From NCBI GenBank assembly GCA_964409635.1, contig CAYPEL010000005.1, forward strand, positions 1 through 37,496: a DNA stretch of 37,496 nt, given 5' to 3'. The stretch comes from CAYPEL01 sp964409635 (lineage in GTDB: Bacteria > Pseudomonadota > Gammaproteobacteria > DSM-19610). The notes below the pieces were generated by a model. It worked only from the letters and a program-made list of their open reading frames with translations. It did not search any database and had not been told where the DNA came from. The position numbers were made by a program, and so were the translations under genes. Shown one piece after another: positions 24,387 through 32,843 of this stretch. Each line of letters opens with the position of its first letter. Position 1 is the stretch's first letter.

Positions 24387-25715
24387 CTATTTCATCCGAT
24401 CTATTGGGTTGCCTAGCTCAAGATATTTACGAAATTCATCCGAAATAAGTTCATCACTCGTTACACTTTCCCAGAATTTATATGCTGTATTCTTAAGTGA
24501 TTTTGTGCATTGATCATTAAAGCTTAAGCCTGTTATTTCAGAGGGAACAAAATTGTAGGTGGGTACATCACCGCTTTTTGGTGAAAAACCCATAGAGCAC
24601 ATATCATAAGCCGGTAAAATTCTGAAAACATTTCCTTCTATTGCCAAGCTTAAATTGCCTAAATGCATATCTGTATTATTTATCAGCCTTCCAAAACCCC
24701 ATAAAAACTTTGCATCAAATAAATGCTGCCAACTTACCATTTTATTATTATAGAGTGCGGCCATGACACGCGGCCAATCGTTTCCTAAGCCTGAGAACTC
24801 GGCATCCACTGATTGCAGTGAAATCATAGACATTCTTCCATATTCTCCGGTTCTATCAAATCGTTGCGACTCTAAAAACAACCGCTCACCTCTTTCTATC
24901 AGCTTGGTTTCTGCTGCGGGAGAGCCCTGGCTATGGATGGTTTCTGTTGCATGGTGTTCTGTGATCAGGATGTCACGCCATCTTCTTGCAACTGCATCAT
25001 TTCCTTTTGGAGAGAATTTAACAATTACATGTGCGGATCGATTGCCACAATAGGTTGTAAACTTTGGCTGNNNNNNNNNNNNNNCGCCGCCTGCAGATGA
25101 CCCTGGGATGCCCCCGCTCATGACGCTATCAGCCAGCGCTGGGTAGTCACTTGGTGTAGTCACAGAAGGTTTTCGTCTAACGCGAAGATGTGCTTGTTGA
25201 CCAAATTTAAAATTGCCTGGAAGGTCGTCTCCGTTAGAAATTAGATATCTTCCAACATGGTTCGCATTCCAATTTCTTGGGTCTGATGGAAAGTCATCAG
25301 ATTGAGACGCCATTTCTTCAGCGATTTGCCGACCAAGAAACCCTTGTGGTCTCAAGTCATCTAGAAAAAATGGCAAATCGTCATATAGGCCATTCTTGTT
25401 TACTCCTAGCAGCACATTAGGCATTCCTGTTAATTGCGCTACAAAAAAACCTCCATGTGCTAACGGACGTATCATTGCCACTGCCGTGTTATTTCCGTGT
25501 GTATCTACCATATATAAAGGCAGGCTGTCGTCACCACCAAAGGCATTTCGGGTCAGTGCGTATCTCGGGGATCGTCCGCCTTTCAGTTTGATAATGCTGT
25601 CACCCATGCGTCTCAATTGGCGCGATACAGCTGTTTGACTCAAACCGGTTGCCGACTGTATTTCCTTTGAAGTTGCTGGGCGCTGATTTAAGTATTCTCT
25701 AATGGGTAACTGCAT
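24387..25715 (-). CDS. yjjJ: HipA-family serine/threonine kinase of the YjjJ (HipH) type
   Basis: An N-terminal winged helix (about 1-60, SATGLSQTAVSRQLRRMGD) precedes a HipA kinase domain. The activation-loop motif SAGG-x-QPKF is present. The catalytic loop is RLINNTDMHLGN and the metal-binding motif is YDMCSMGF. This N-terminal HTH plus HipA arrangement is that of E. coli YjjJ, a solitary HipA-like toxin without an adjacent hipB. I start at 25715 (442 residues, near the 443 of YjjJ), with GGA 9 nt upstream; an ATG at 25748 lies in the same frame. A 14-N gap (25071-25084) falls inside the SAGG-E-QPKF motif and is probably 12 nt too long. No antitoxin gene is adjacent. TGACTAG repeats lie upstream. 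Confidence 0.9.
   Translation of the reverse strand: MQLPIREYLNQRPATSKEIQSATGLSQTAVSRQLRRMGDSIIKLKGGRSPRYALTRNAFGGDDSLPLYMVDTHGNNTAVAMIRPLAHGGFFVAQLTGMPNVLLGVNKNGLYDDLPFFLDDLRPQGFLGRQIAEEMASQSDDFPSDPRNWNANHVGRYLISNGDDLPGNFKFGQQAHLRVRRKPSVTTPSDYPALADSVMSGGIPGSSAGGXXXXXQPKFTTYCGNRSAHVIVKFSPKGNDAVARRWRDILITEHHATETIHSQGSPAAETKLIERGERLFLESQRFDRTGEYGRMSMISLQSVDAEFSGLGNDWPRVMAALYNNKMVSWQHLFDAKFLWGFGRLINNTDMHLGNLSLAIEGNVFRILPAYDMCSMGFSPKSGDVPTYNFVPSEITGLSFNDQCTKSLKNTAYKFWESVTSDELISDEFRKYLELGNPIDRMK
25071..25084. other. 14-N assembly gap inside the HipA-like gene
   Basis: On the minus strand the flanks read GCA GGC GGC G and CAG CCA AAG. The family motif SAGGEQPKF needs only two bases (completing a Glu codon) between them, so the true gap is probably 2 nt rather than 14. 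The frame is the same either way. Confidence 0.7.
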
Positions 25716-25741
25716 GATTTGGATTCCATGTAAGTCTAAAA

Positions 25742-25844
25742 CTAGCATTATGACTAGAATTAATTCATTTATTGTACTTAAATAATATTTAATATCAATG
25801 TATTGAGAAATTGTTTCATGATTTATGACTAGAATATTGACTAG
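25742..25844. promoter_or_regulatory. TGACTAG direct repeats upstream of the HipA-like gene
   Basis: TGACTAG occurs at 25751-25757, 25826-25832 and 25838-25844, and a further ACTAG at 25741-25745. The first two are part of an identical 13-mer (TTATGACTAGAAT). The stretch is very AT-rich. A natural reading is an operator, perhaps for the winged helix of the downstream kinase itself. The rest of the gap to aroE (25849-26090) holds an ACGGTTGACCGT palindrome near 25961-25972 and no gene that I can support. Confidence 0.5.
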
Positions 25845-26090
25845 GATAAAAGCTGCAATCTATTAATTTACGGGTATGTTTTATGAGCATACCTTATTGA
25901 AATTTATGATAATTATTTAGGGCTGGTATTGAAAATGTGACGAAATATCTGGGTGATCATTACGGTTGACCGTTAACCTTTAACAAGCCGGGATGAAATT
26001 AAAATTGGTGGTGGCAGACTCGATTGAATATGCGGGTTGACTACTTTTTGATGCAGCTGTTGCCTGGCTGGCGACCGATGGTAGATACTA

Positions 26091-26903
26091 TTACTGACGA
26101 AATGCGTGAATAACATCCGCTGTGTTTGGTCTCACACCGCGCCAAATAAAATATGATTCCGCGGCCTGTTCTACCAGCATGCCTAAACCATCAAAGGTCT
26201 TTTCTGTGCCGCATTGTTGGGCGTAGCGCACAAAGGCTGTTGGTTCGTTGCTGTACATCATGTCGTAGCAGACGGTTGATTTGTTGATGATGCCTTTTGG
26301 TAGTTCAGGTACTTTTCCATCCAGCCCGGCGGCAGTTGCATTGATGATGATGTCAAAGTGTTCACTGGCGAGGTCTTGAAATCCACAACCTTGAATGGTA
26401 CCGAGGTCGTCAAATAACGTGGCGAGTTCGTGTGCTTTGCTGACAGTGCGGTTGGCGATGGTGATAGCAAGCGGTGATAGTTCCATTAACGGGGAGATAA
26501 CACCACGCGAGGCACCGCCAGCACCGAGTAACAGAACGTGTTTATCTTTTATTGCTACGTGATGATTAGCTGTCAGGTCACACACGAGCCCTATGCCATC
26601 GGTGTTGTCACCAACCAGGTTATCGTTTTTGATGGAAAGAGTATTCACCGCACCCGCGCGTTCTGCGCGTTCACTGCGCTCAGTTGTTAGTTGCCAGGCT
26701 TCCAGTTTGAACGGCACGGTGATGTTGACACCTTTGCCGCCATCACTGCGAAAACTGTTTACAGCATTCATGAAACCATCCAGCGGTACCAGGATCGCTT
26801 CATAGGTCAAATCCTGTCCGGTTTGTTTTGCAAACAGTGTATGAATTTGCGGGGATTTACTGTGGCCGATAGGGTTGCCCATCACGGCGTAGTGGTCGGG
26901 CAC
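26091..26903 (-). CDS. aroE: Shikimate dehydrogenase (NADP+)
   Basis: The product reduces 3-dehydroshikimate to shikimate in the chorismate pathway. At 270 residues it is the usual length. It shows NPIGHSKSP at the substrate site, NITVPFK with catalytic Lys66, GDNTDGIG with Asp102, and the NADP-binding GAGGASRGV. The start is GTG, with GGA 6 nt upstream. It follows pit by 14 nt, so it is probably expressed with DUF47-pit. In E. coli and Pseudomonas aroE lies beside tsaC/hemF; here those genes are about 6 kb away and end without aroE. Confidence 0.97.
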   Translation of the reverse strand: MPDHYAVMGNPIGHSKSPQIHTLFAKQTGQDLTYEAILVPLDGFMNAVNSFRSDGGKGVNITVPFKLEAWQLTTERSERAERAGAVNTLSIKNDNLVGDNTDGIGLVCDLTANHHVAIKDKHVLLLGAGGASRGVISPLMELSPLAITIANRTVSKAHELATLFDDLGTIQGCGFQDLASEHFDIIINATAAGLDGKVPELPKGIINKSTVCYDMMYSNEPTAFVRYAQQCGTEKTFDGLGMLVEQAAESYFIWRGVRPNTADVIHAFRQ

Positions 26904-26917
26904 GGCTGATCCAGCCG

Positions 26918-28174
26918 TTACTGGCTGAAGATTCCCATGATGGTATAGAAGAAAATGATCGAGAGAAAAGCGCCAGCGGGTAGAGTCACAATCCAGGAAA
27001 TGAAGATCCTGCCTACCACATTCAGGTTCAGGGCCGAGATACCGCGTGCCATACCCACGCCGAGCACGCCGCCGACCAATGTGTGGGTTGTAGAGATCGG
27101 TAGCCCTGTGCCTGAAGCCAGTACCACGGTTGTGGCCGCTGCAATCGTCGCGGCAAAGCCGCGGCTCGGCGTCAGTTCTGTGATGCCGCTGCCAATGGTT
27201 GCCATAACGCGGTGTCCGTAAGTGACCAGACCGATGACAATGCCTACCCCGCCCAGCACCAGAATCCAGGCTGGCATAGCTGATTTTTGCGCGACTTCAC
27301 CGCCGCTTTGAACAATCCCCACAACAGCGGCAATGGGTCCGACGGCATTGGCGACGTCGTTGGATCCGTGTGCAAATGCCATCGCGCAGGCAGTGGCCAT
27401 CATCAACACACCGAAAACTTTTTCTACATTGGTAAAATGGAAGTCACGATCCGCTGCCGGGTCAAACTTTAATTTTGATATGGTTCTCTTGCCAATGAAG
27501 AACAGAATCAGTCCGGCTAAGACGGCTAATAGATAATTCTGACTGGTGCTGAACTCCAGGCCAATGTGTTTCAATCCCTTGAACAGGGTGACCAGTGCGA
27601 CGATAAATCCAACCATAAACATGTAATAAGGCACATAACGGCGGGCATTATCAAACGGATCTTTGGTGTCCAGGATCAGCGTCTGGATACTGCGGAAGAT
27701 AAAGAAAGCAATAAACCCTGACATGGCCGGTGAAATAATCCAGCTCATGGCGATGGAGCTAATCTTGTCCCAGTCAACGGCATTGGTTCCCAGGCCGACG
27801 GTGGCAAAGCCGACAATAGCGCCGACAATGGAGTGTGTAGTCGAAACCGGCCAGCCCAGCCGTGAAGCGATAAGCAGCCAGACACCGGCGGCTAACAAGG
27901 ACGCGAGCATGCCGTATACCAGCAGTTCCGGAGAGTTATTTATTACCGACGGGTCAATAATGCCTTTGCGGATGGTCTTGGTGACCTGGCCGCCTGCCAG
28001 ATAGGCGCCGGCAAATTCAAAGATGGCAGCCACGATGATGGCTTGTTTAATGGTCAGTGCGCCTGAGCCAACCGAGGTACCCATGGCGTTGGCAACGTCA
28101 TTGGCGCCGATTCCCCAGGCCATAAAAAAACCAAACAGGCAGGCCAGAACCAGAAAAGTCGTTGCGTGTTCCAT
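26918..28174 (-). CDS. pit: Low-affinity inorganic phosphate transporter, PiT family
   Basis: A 418-residue inner-membrane permease with about ten hydrophobic segments and the two PiT signature repeats GANDVANAMGTSVGSG near the N-terminus and HGSNDVANAVGPIAAV in the second half. PiT proteins import phosphate, often as a metal-phosphate complex, driven by protons or sodium. It lies 13 nt after a DUF47 gene, the common Pit-accessory arrangement, and 14 nt before aroE. The ion used cannot be told from sequence. Confidence 0.95.
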   Translation of the reverse strand: MEHATTFLVLACLFGFFMAWGIGANDVANAMGTSVGSGALTIKQAIIVAAIFEFAGAYLAGGQVTKTIRKGIIDPSVINNSPELLVYGMLASLLAAGVWLLIASRLGWPVSTTHSIVGAIVGFATVGLGTNAVDWDKISSIAMSWIISPAMSGFIAFFIFRSIQTLILDTKDPFDNARRYVPYYMFMVGFIVALVTLFKGLKHIGLEFSTSQNYLLAVLAGLILFFIGKRTISKLKFDPAADRDFHFTNVEKVFGVLMMATACAMAFAHGSNDVANAVGPIAAVVGIVQSGGEVAQKSAMPAWILVLGGVGIVIGLVTYGHRVMATIGSGITELTPSRGFAATIAAATTVVLASGTGLPISTTHTLVGGVLGVGMARGISALNLNVVGRIFISWIVTLPAGAFLSIIFFYTIMGIFSQ

Positions 28175-28187
28175 TAGAGTGTCTTAG

Positions 28188-28865
28188 TTAGCGCGCGAGC
28201 ATTATTTGGAGCCGACTGCCAACGCGCTGGGCGCGGTCGGCGAGTTCGCCGATGCCGTCGATCACTTTGTACATGAACATAACATTGACTGGCGGTAAGT
28301 CTGCTTCGAGCTTGTAGAGTTCCCCGCGCAGGTTGACCTGTATTTTGTCGGTGTCACTTTCAATGGCATCCAGATCCCTGATCATGGCTTCAACCACGGA
28401 TAGCTCATTGCCGCGAAAGCCGGTGGCGACCAGTTCGTCCAGCTCGTTGATGGCTTTTTGCGCCTGTGCGGAGGCATCAATTGAACGTTCAACATACGCG
28501 AGGATGATGCTATCCAGCTCTTCAGGGAATTGCATTTTGCGGCCGGTAATGATGCCTGCTATGTCTTTGGCCTTGTTGGCAATTTTATCCTGCGTGGTGA
28601 GGACTTCGAGTAGATCACTGCGCGAAACCGGCATGAACAGGCTTTTTGGCAGCTGCAGGCGTAAATCGCGCTTCAAGTCATCGGCTGCGCGCTCTAATCT
28701 GGCTATTTCATTGCGTTCTTTGGCGACGGTATCCCAATCACGGGAAAGTACGGCTTGAAAAAAAGGTATCAGCTGATTTATGCAGACTTGTACACTTTGC
28801 ATATGCTTCTGCAAAGGGCGTATGGGCGAAGCGCCAAACATACTGGATATGGTACTTTTTGCCAT
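28188..28865 (-). CDS. DUF47/PhoU-like phosphate transport accessory protein
   Basis: A 225-residue, all-helical cytoplasmic protein of the DUF47 (TIGR00153, PhoU-like) family. Features include the N-terminal FGASPIRPLQKHM, LERAADDLKRDLRLQL with the E...D metal-ligand pattern of PhoU-like helices, and a C-terminal DGIGELADRAQRVGSRLQ. In other bacteria this family is encoded next to pit and modulates the permease. Here it precedes pit by 13 nt on the same strand, consistent with an operon that also includes aroE. Confidence 0.92.
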   Translation of the reverse strand: MAKSTISSMFGASPIRPLQKHMQSVQVCINQLIPFFQAVLSRDWDTVAKERNEIARLERAADDLKRDLRLQLPKSLFMPVSRSDLLEVLTTQDKIANKAKDIAGIITGRKMQFPEELDSIILAYVERSIDASAQAQKAINELDELVATGFRGNELSVVEAMIRDLDAIESDTDKIQVNLRGELYKLEADLPPVNVMFMYKVIDGIGELADRAQRVGSRLQIMLAR

Positions 28866-28938
28866 TGCTGGTTAACCTTGTTTGTAATCCATTAAACTTT
28901 GGCGGCATGCTATGGTTGGTGAGCATCGCTGTCAATGA

Positions 28939-29949
<1,011 letters not shown>

Positions 29950-30000
29950 GATATTCTCCTGACTACTGTTTCCGTATCAATAACATACAGTGTACCCTAT

Positions 30001-30279
30001 TTGCCGGGCCGAACTGGCCTGAAGCCAGGCCGGCAGGTGGTGCGTACAGAGATCCGCAAACCTGGAGAGTCCACCGTAGCAATTGATTTTGCTATGCGCC
30101 TGAGTAAGGGTCAGTGGAAAGTCTATTATTTGAATTGCAGGTATCAGTTAATCAGTAATTACCGGATAAACTTTGCAAATGAAATTAATGCCCGGGACCT
30201 TGATGTGTGGATTGCTAAGCTTGAAAAGAAACTACCTGTTGGAATAAATCTGATAATCTTGATGGCTAAATCTTGTTGA
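30001..30279 (+). pseudogene. mlaC: Remnant of mlaC/ttg2D (phospholipid-binding protein of the Mla system)
   Basis: The frame encodes only the C-terminal third of an MlaC-type protein: VVRTEIRKPG, a Asp/Phe segment, GQWKVY, LISNYRINFANEI and LDVWIAKLEKK follow the family in order. MlaC carries phospholipids across the periplasm and is usually about 200 residues with a signal peptide. Here the signal and first two thirds are absent; upstream sequence is the hemB leader. No other mla gene is present. The apparent start would be TTG at 30001 without a ribosome binding site. The segment after WKVY is diverged. The 3' end overlaps the following permease gene by 7 nt. I read it as a decayed fragment, with moderate confidence because the match is from memory. 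Confidence 0.65.
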
Positions 30280-31211
30280 AAATATTTTCGTTTATATCCA
30301 GCCAGCTTGCACCTTTAACCCTGGTCGGAGTGCTACTTGCCTATTGGCATCCGCCGGTTTTCCTTATTTTCTCAGATAGTTTTCTATGGTTTTTTGCTGC
30401 GACCATGTTCGCCGTTGGCTTGGTATTAAAGACTGGGGAATTGGTCGAAACACTGAACCAGCCGGGTAAGGTCGGACTGGGCGTGCTGACCCAATTTATC
30501 GTGATGCCCGTATTGGGTTTTAGTGCGGCTAGCCTGGCGCCGGTGTCGCCAGAAATTGCGCTGGGCTTTATTATCGTGGCCTGCGCTCCCGGTGCTATGG
30601 CCAGTAACGTGATTGTTTATCTGGCGGGTGGTGCTGTTGCATACTCCGTCGCGCTGACGACGGTCGCAACATTGTTATCACCGCTGTTGACACCCCTTTT
30701 GGTCGAATGGCTGGGCGGAGCTTTTCTACCGATTCCATTCTGGCCGATGGTGCAAACAATTGTGTTAACGGTGCTGCTGCCCCTGGCGTTAGGACTTGGC
30801 CTACAGCAATTTATTGGATCACGCATTAAACTGGCAAAAGCCGCGGCTCCGGCCGTTGCCGCCGTTGCGATTGTTATTATCTGCAGCTATGCAGTGGCGG
30901 CTAATCAGACGCGAATCGCTCAAGTGGGTGGCTGGGTTTTAGCCTTGGTTGTGTTCATCAATGCTGTGGGCTATTTGTCCGGCTGGTGGCTGGCGCGCTT
31001 GTACCGCTTCGATCGTCGCCACCAGATGACCCTGGCAATTGAAATTGGTATGCAGAATGCCGGTCTCGGTGTGGCCTTGGCGCTCAAGCATTTTCAACCG
31101 GAGACGGCGCTGCCGGGCGCCCTGTTTGCAGTCTGGTGCATCCTCACGGCAGCAGGCGCCAGCCGTTGGTTAAACCTGAAAAAATCAGTTGAACCAACTG
31201 CGGCGGTCTAA
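30273..31211 (+). CDS. Bile acid:sodium symporter (BASS) family permease
   Basis: A 312-residue, very hydrophobic inner-membrane protein with about nine to ten segments, including the conserved ACAPGAMASNVIVYLAGG region and EIGMQNAGLGVALALKHF, both typical of BASS proteins. Bacterial members carry organic anions such as pantoate, pyruvate or taurocholate with sodium; the substrate here is unknown. The start is TTG at 30273, inside the mlaC remnant, with no clear Shine-Dalgarno sequence. The AT-rich region downstream (31262-31406) belongs to the regulatory RNA promoter. Confidence 0.9.
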   Translation: MLKIFSFISSQLAPLTLVGVLLAYWHPPVFLIFSDSFLWFFAATMFAVGLVLKTGELVETLNQPGKVGLGVLTQFIVMPVLGFSAASLAPVSPEIALGFIIVACAPGAMASNVIVYLAGGAVAYSVALTTVATLLSPLLTPLLVEWLGGAFLPIPFWPMVQTIVLTVLLPLALGLGLQQFIGSRIKLAKAAAPAVAAVAIVIICSYAVAANQTRIAQVGGWVLALVVFINAVGYLSGWWLARLYRFDRRHQMTLAIEIGMQNAGLGVALALKHFQPETALPGALFAVWCILTAAGASRWLNLKKSVEPTAAV

Positions 31212-31380
31212 TGCACTGGCTACCCTCGCTACGGTTCGACTGATTTCCAGGTTAAAACGTCAGTCTTTTGTCTAAATGTTGGTGTAAAACCGTCAAATTT
31301 TGAACTTCGATTTTAAAGGCTTTTCATGAAAAATAGATAACTCATTGTTATAACTATAATTATTAATCATTGTTTGAAGC

Positions 31381-31396
31381 TGGCATGGTCTCTGCA
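31381..31396 (+). promoter_or_regulatory. Candidate sigma-54 (-24/-12) promoter
   Basis: TGGCATGGTCTCTGCA matches the consensus TGGCACG-N4-TTGCA at all but two positions, and the invariant GG (31382-31383) and GC (31394-31395) are exactly 10 nt apart. Transcription would start near 31407, just before the first GGA motif of the RNA. Upstream is AT-rich (a possible IHF region), with a TCAAATTTTGA palindrome at 31293-31303 that could be an activator site. A perfect TATAAT at 31355-31360, with no good -35, is the competing explanation. Confidence 0.55.
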
Positions 31397-31406
31397 TTAT
31401 TAATCA

Positions 31407-31660
31407 ACAAGGAACGGGAATTGGCAGGAACGGATGACTTCAAGGATGTGCCTGACCGGCCGTTATATGGATTGAGGCCGGTTACCCGGTCCAAGGATGG
31501 CAGGTTTCAAGGATTGAGAACCTTTCGGATTGTGTCTTGTCAATCAAGGCACAGTCCGAAAGTAAGGGGTTCGGTTAGGACTCCTGGCAGTATTGTTGTT
31601 TGTAACGACTCCTCCGACGCTGAAAGGCGTTTTTACCCCGCACTTGTGCGGGGTTTTTTT
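31407..31660 (+). ncRNA. Probable CsrB/RsmZ-family CsrA-titrating small RNA
   Basis: The predicted RNA is about 254 nt and non-coding. It carries ten GGA motifs within 170 nt (31411, 31417, 31427, 31432, 31444, 31469, 31495, 31511, 31527, 31578), several as AAGGA or CAGGA, the sequence that CsrA/RsmA binds. Some are shown in hairpins: ACCGGCC/GGCCGGT (31455-31482) has GGA in its loop, and the stem at 31502-31523 closes directly on GGA with one bulged G. An 18-bp stem with loop TCAAT (31522-31562) adds structure. A strong intrinsic terminator ends it. Length and layout fit CsrB/CsrC/RsmB, which sequester CsrA. Family membership is inferred from pattern, not from alignment. Confidence 0.75.
31636..31660 (+). 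terminator. Intrinsic terminator of the regulatory RNA
   Basis: CCCCGCA and TGCGGGG pair around a CTTG loop and are followed by seven T. The last T residues are shared with the stop codon of the convergent rubredoxin gene. Confidence 0.92.
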
Positions 31661-31829
31661 ATTCTGTCACTTCCATCATTTCAAAATCGGCTTTTGATAC
31701 GCCGCAATCCGGACATTCCCAGTCTTCCGGGATGTCTTCCCAGCGGGTGCCGGCTTTGATGCCTTCTTCCGGTAAGCCTACGGCTTCGTCATAGATAAAA
31801 CCGCAAACGATACATTCCCATTTTTTCAT
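31659..31829 (-). CDS. Rubredoxin
   Basis: A 56-residue one-iron electron carrier. The iron is held by four cysteines in CIVCG (Cys6, Cys9) and CPDCG (Cys39, Cys42). The aromatic core residues W4, Y13, W30 and W37, and the VSKADFEM tail, are typical. Rubredoxins pass electrons to oxygen- or peroxide-reducing enzymes, alkane hydroxylases and others; the partner is not nearby. The ATG at 31829 has only a weak GAG upstream. It lies 105 nt after hemF on the same strand. Its TAA stop overlaps the T tract of the opposing terminator, which may serve both directions. Confidence 0.95.
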   Translation of the reverse strand: MKKWECIVCGFIYDEAVGLPEEGIKAGTRWEDIPEDWECPDCGVSKADFEMMEVTE

Positions 31830-31934
31830 AGCTCAAATTCCCGATCGGTAACAATAACTAAGACTCTGCCGCAAGTATTGGGTTCATCGCAACCGGTAGA
31901 TTATGTGGTAAATAGCGCGCCCGCTACCGAAGTG

Positions 31935-32843
31935 TTAGAGCCACTTTTTCGGTGGCAGGAAATCTGTGTACAACTTTGCCTCATCACTGCCGGTTGCTGG
32001 CTGCCAGTTATACCGCCAGCTCACTTCCGGTGGCAGTGACATCAGGATGGATTCAGTCCGGCCGCCGGTTTGCAGGCCGAATAACGTACCCCGGTCATAG
32101 ACTAGGTTGAATTCCACATAACGGCCACGCCGGTATAATTGAAAATCCCGGTGCTGCTGCTGCCAGGGATGATTTTTGCGTTTTTCAACAATCGGTGAGT
32201 AAGCCTCAATATAGTGATCACCGACACTGCGCATGAAGGCAAAGCTTTGATCAAAATTTGGCTCATTGTAATCATCAAAGAACAGGCCACCAATACCACG
32301 GGCTTCGTTGCGGTGTTTCAGGAAGAAATACTCATCGCACCCTTGTTTCAGGCGTGGATATAAATCATCGCCAAACGGCTGGCAGGCTTGTTGAGCCGTA
32401 CGGTGCCAGTGTACGGCGTCTGCCTGAAAACCGTAATAAGGCGTCAGGTCGAAACCACCGCCAAACCACCAGACCGGTTCAGCGCCGGGCTTTTCGGCAA
32501 TAAAAAACCGCACATTGGCGTGTGAGGTGGGGACGAACGGGTTGCGCGGGTGGATAACCAGTGATACGCCGAGCGCCTGAAAATCACACCCGGCCAGTTC
32601 CGGCCGGAGGGCGGTTGCCGAGGTGGGTAATTGTCCGCCGAAGACATGGGAAAAATTAATCCCGGCTTTTTCAAAAACCTCACCCTGTTCCAGTACGCGG
32701 CTGCGACCACCACCGCCTTCATCACGCCTCCAGCTATCTTCAAGAAACCGGTGCCGGGTTTCAAACTTTTCCAGTGCTGTACAGATACGATCCTGGAGAT
32801 CCAGCAAATAATTTTTGACCGGTTCGATATCGGGTGCCGTCAT
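31935..32843 (-). CDS. hemF: Oxygen-dependent coproporphyrinogen-III oxidase
   Basis: The product converts coproporphyrinogen III to protoporphyrinogen IX using O2, so the cell can make heme aerobically. The 302 residues match E. coli HemF. Characteristic segments are GGGGRSRVLEQG near the N-terminus, HPRNPFVPTSHANVRFF with conserved histidines, WWFGGGFDLTPYY, KHRNEARGIGGLFFDD, and LPPEVSWRYNW near the C-terminus. The start overlaps the tsaC stop by 4 nt, indicating translational coupling in the dprA-smg-topA-tsaC-hemF run. Confidence 0.98.
   Translation of the reverse strand: MTAPDIEPVKNYLLDLQDRICTALEKFETRHRFLEDSWRRDEGGGGRSRVLEQGEVFEKAGINFSHVFGGQLPTSATALRPELAGCDFQALGVSLVIHPRNPFVPTSHANVRFFIAEKPGAEPVWWFGGGFDLTPYYGFQADAVHWHRTAQQACQPFGDDLYPRLKQGCDEYFFLKHRNEARGIGGLFFDDYNEPNFDQSFAFMRSVGDHYIEAYSPIVEKRKNHPWQQQHRDFQLYRRGRYVEFNLVYDRGTLFGLQTGGRTESILMSLPPEVSWRYNWQPATGSDEAKLYTDFLPPKKWL

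Noticed and set aside
31370..31759. Plus-strand 129-codon open frame over the regulatory RNA
   Set aside because: It runs through the intrinsic terminator and antisense into rubredoxin, has no family resemblance, and the GGA and hairpin pattern explains the sequence better.
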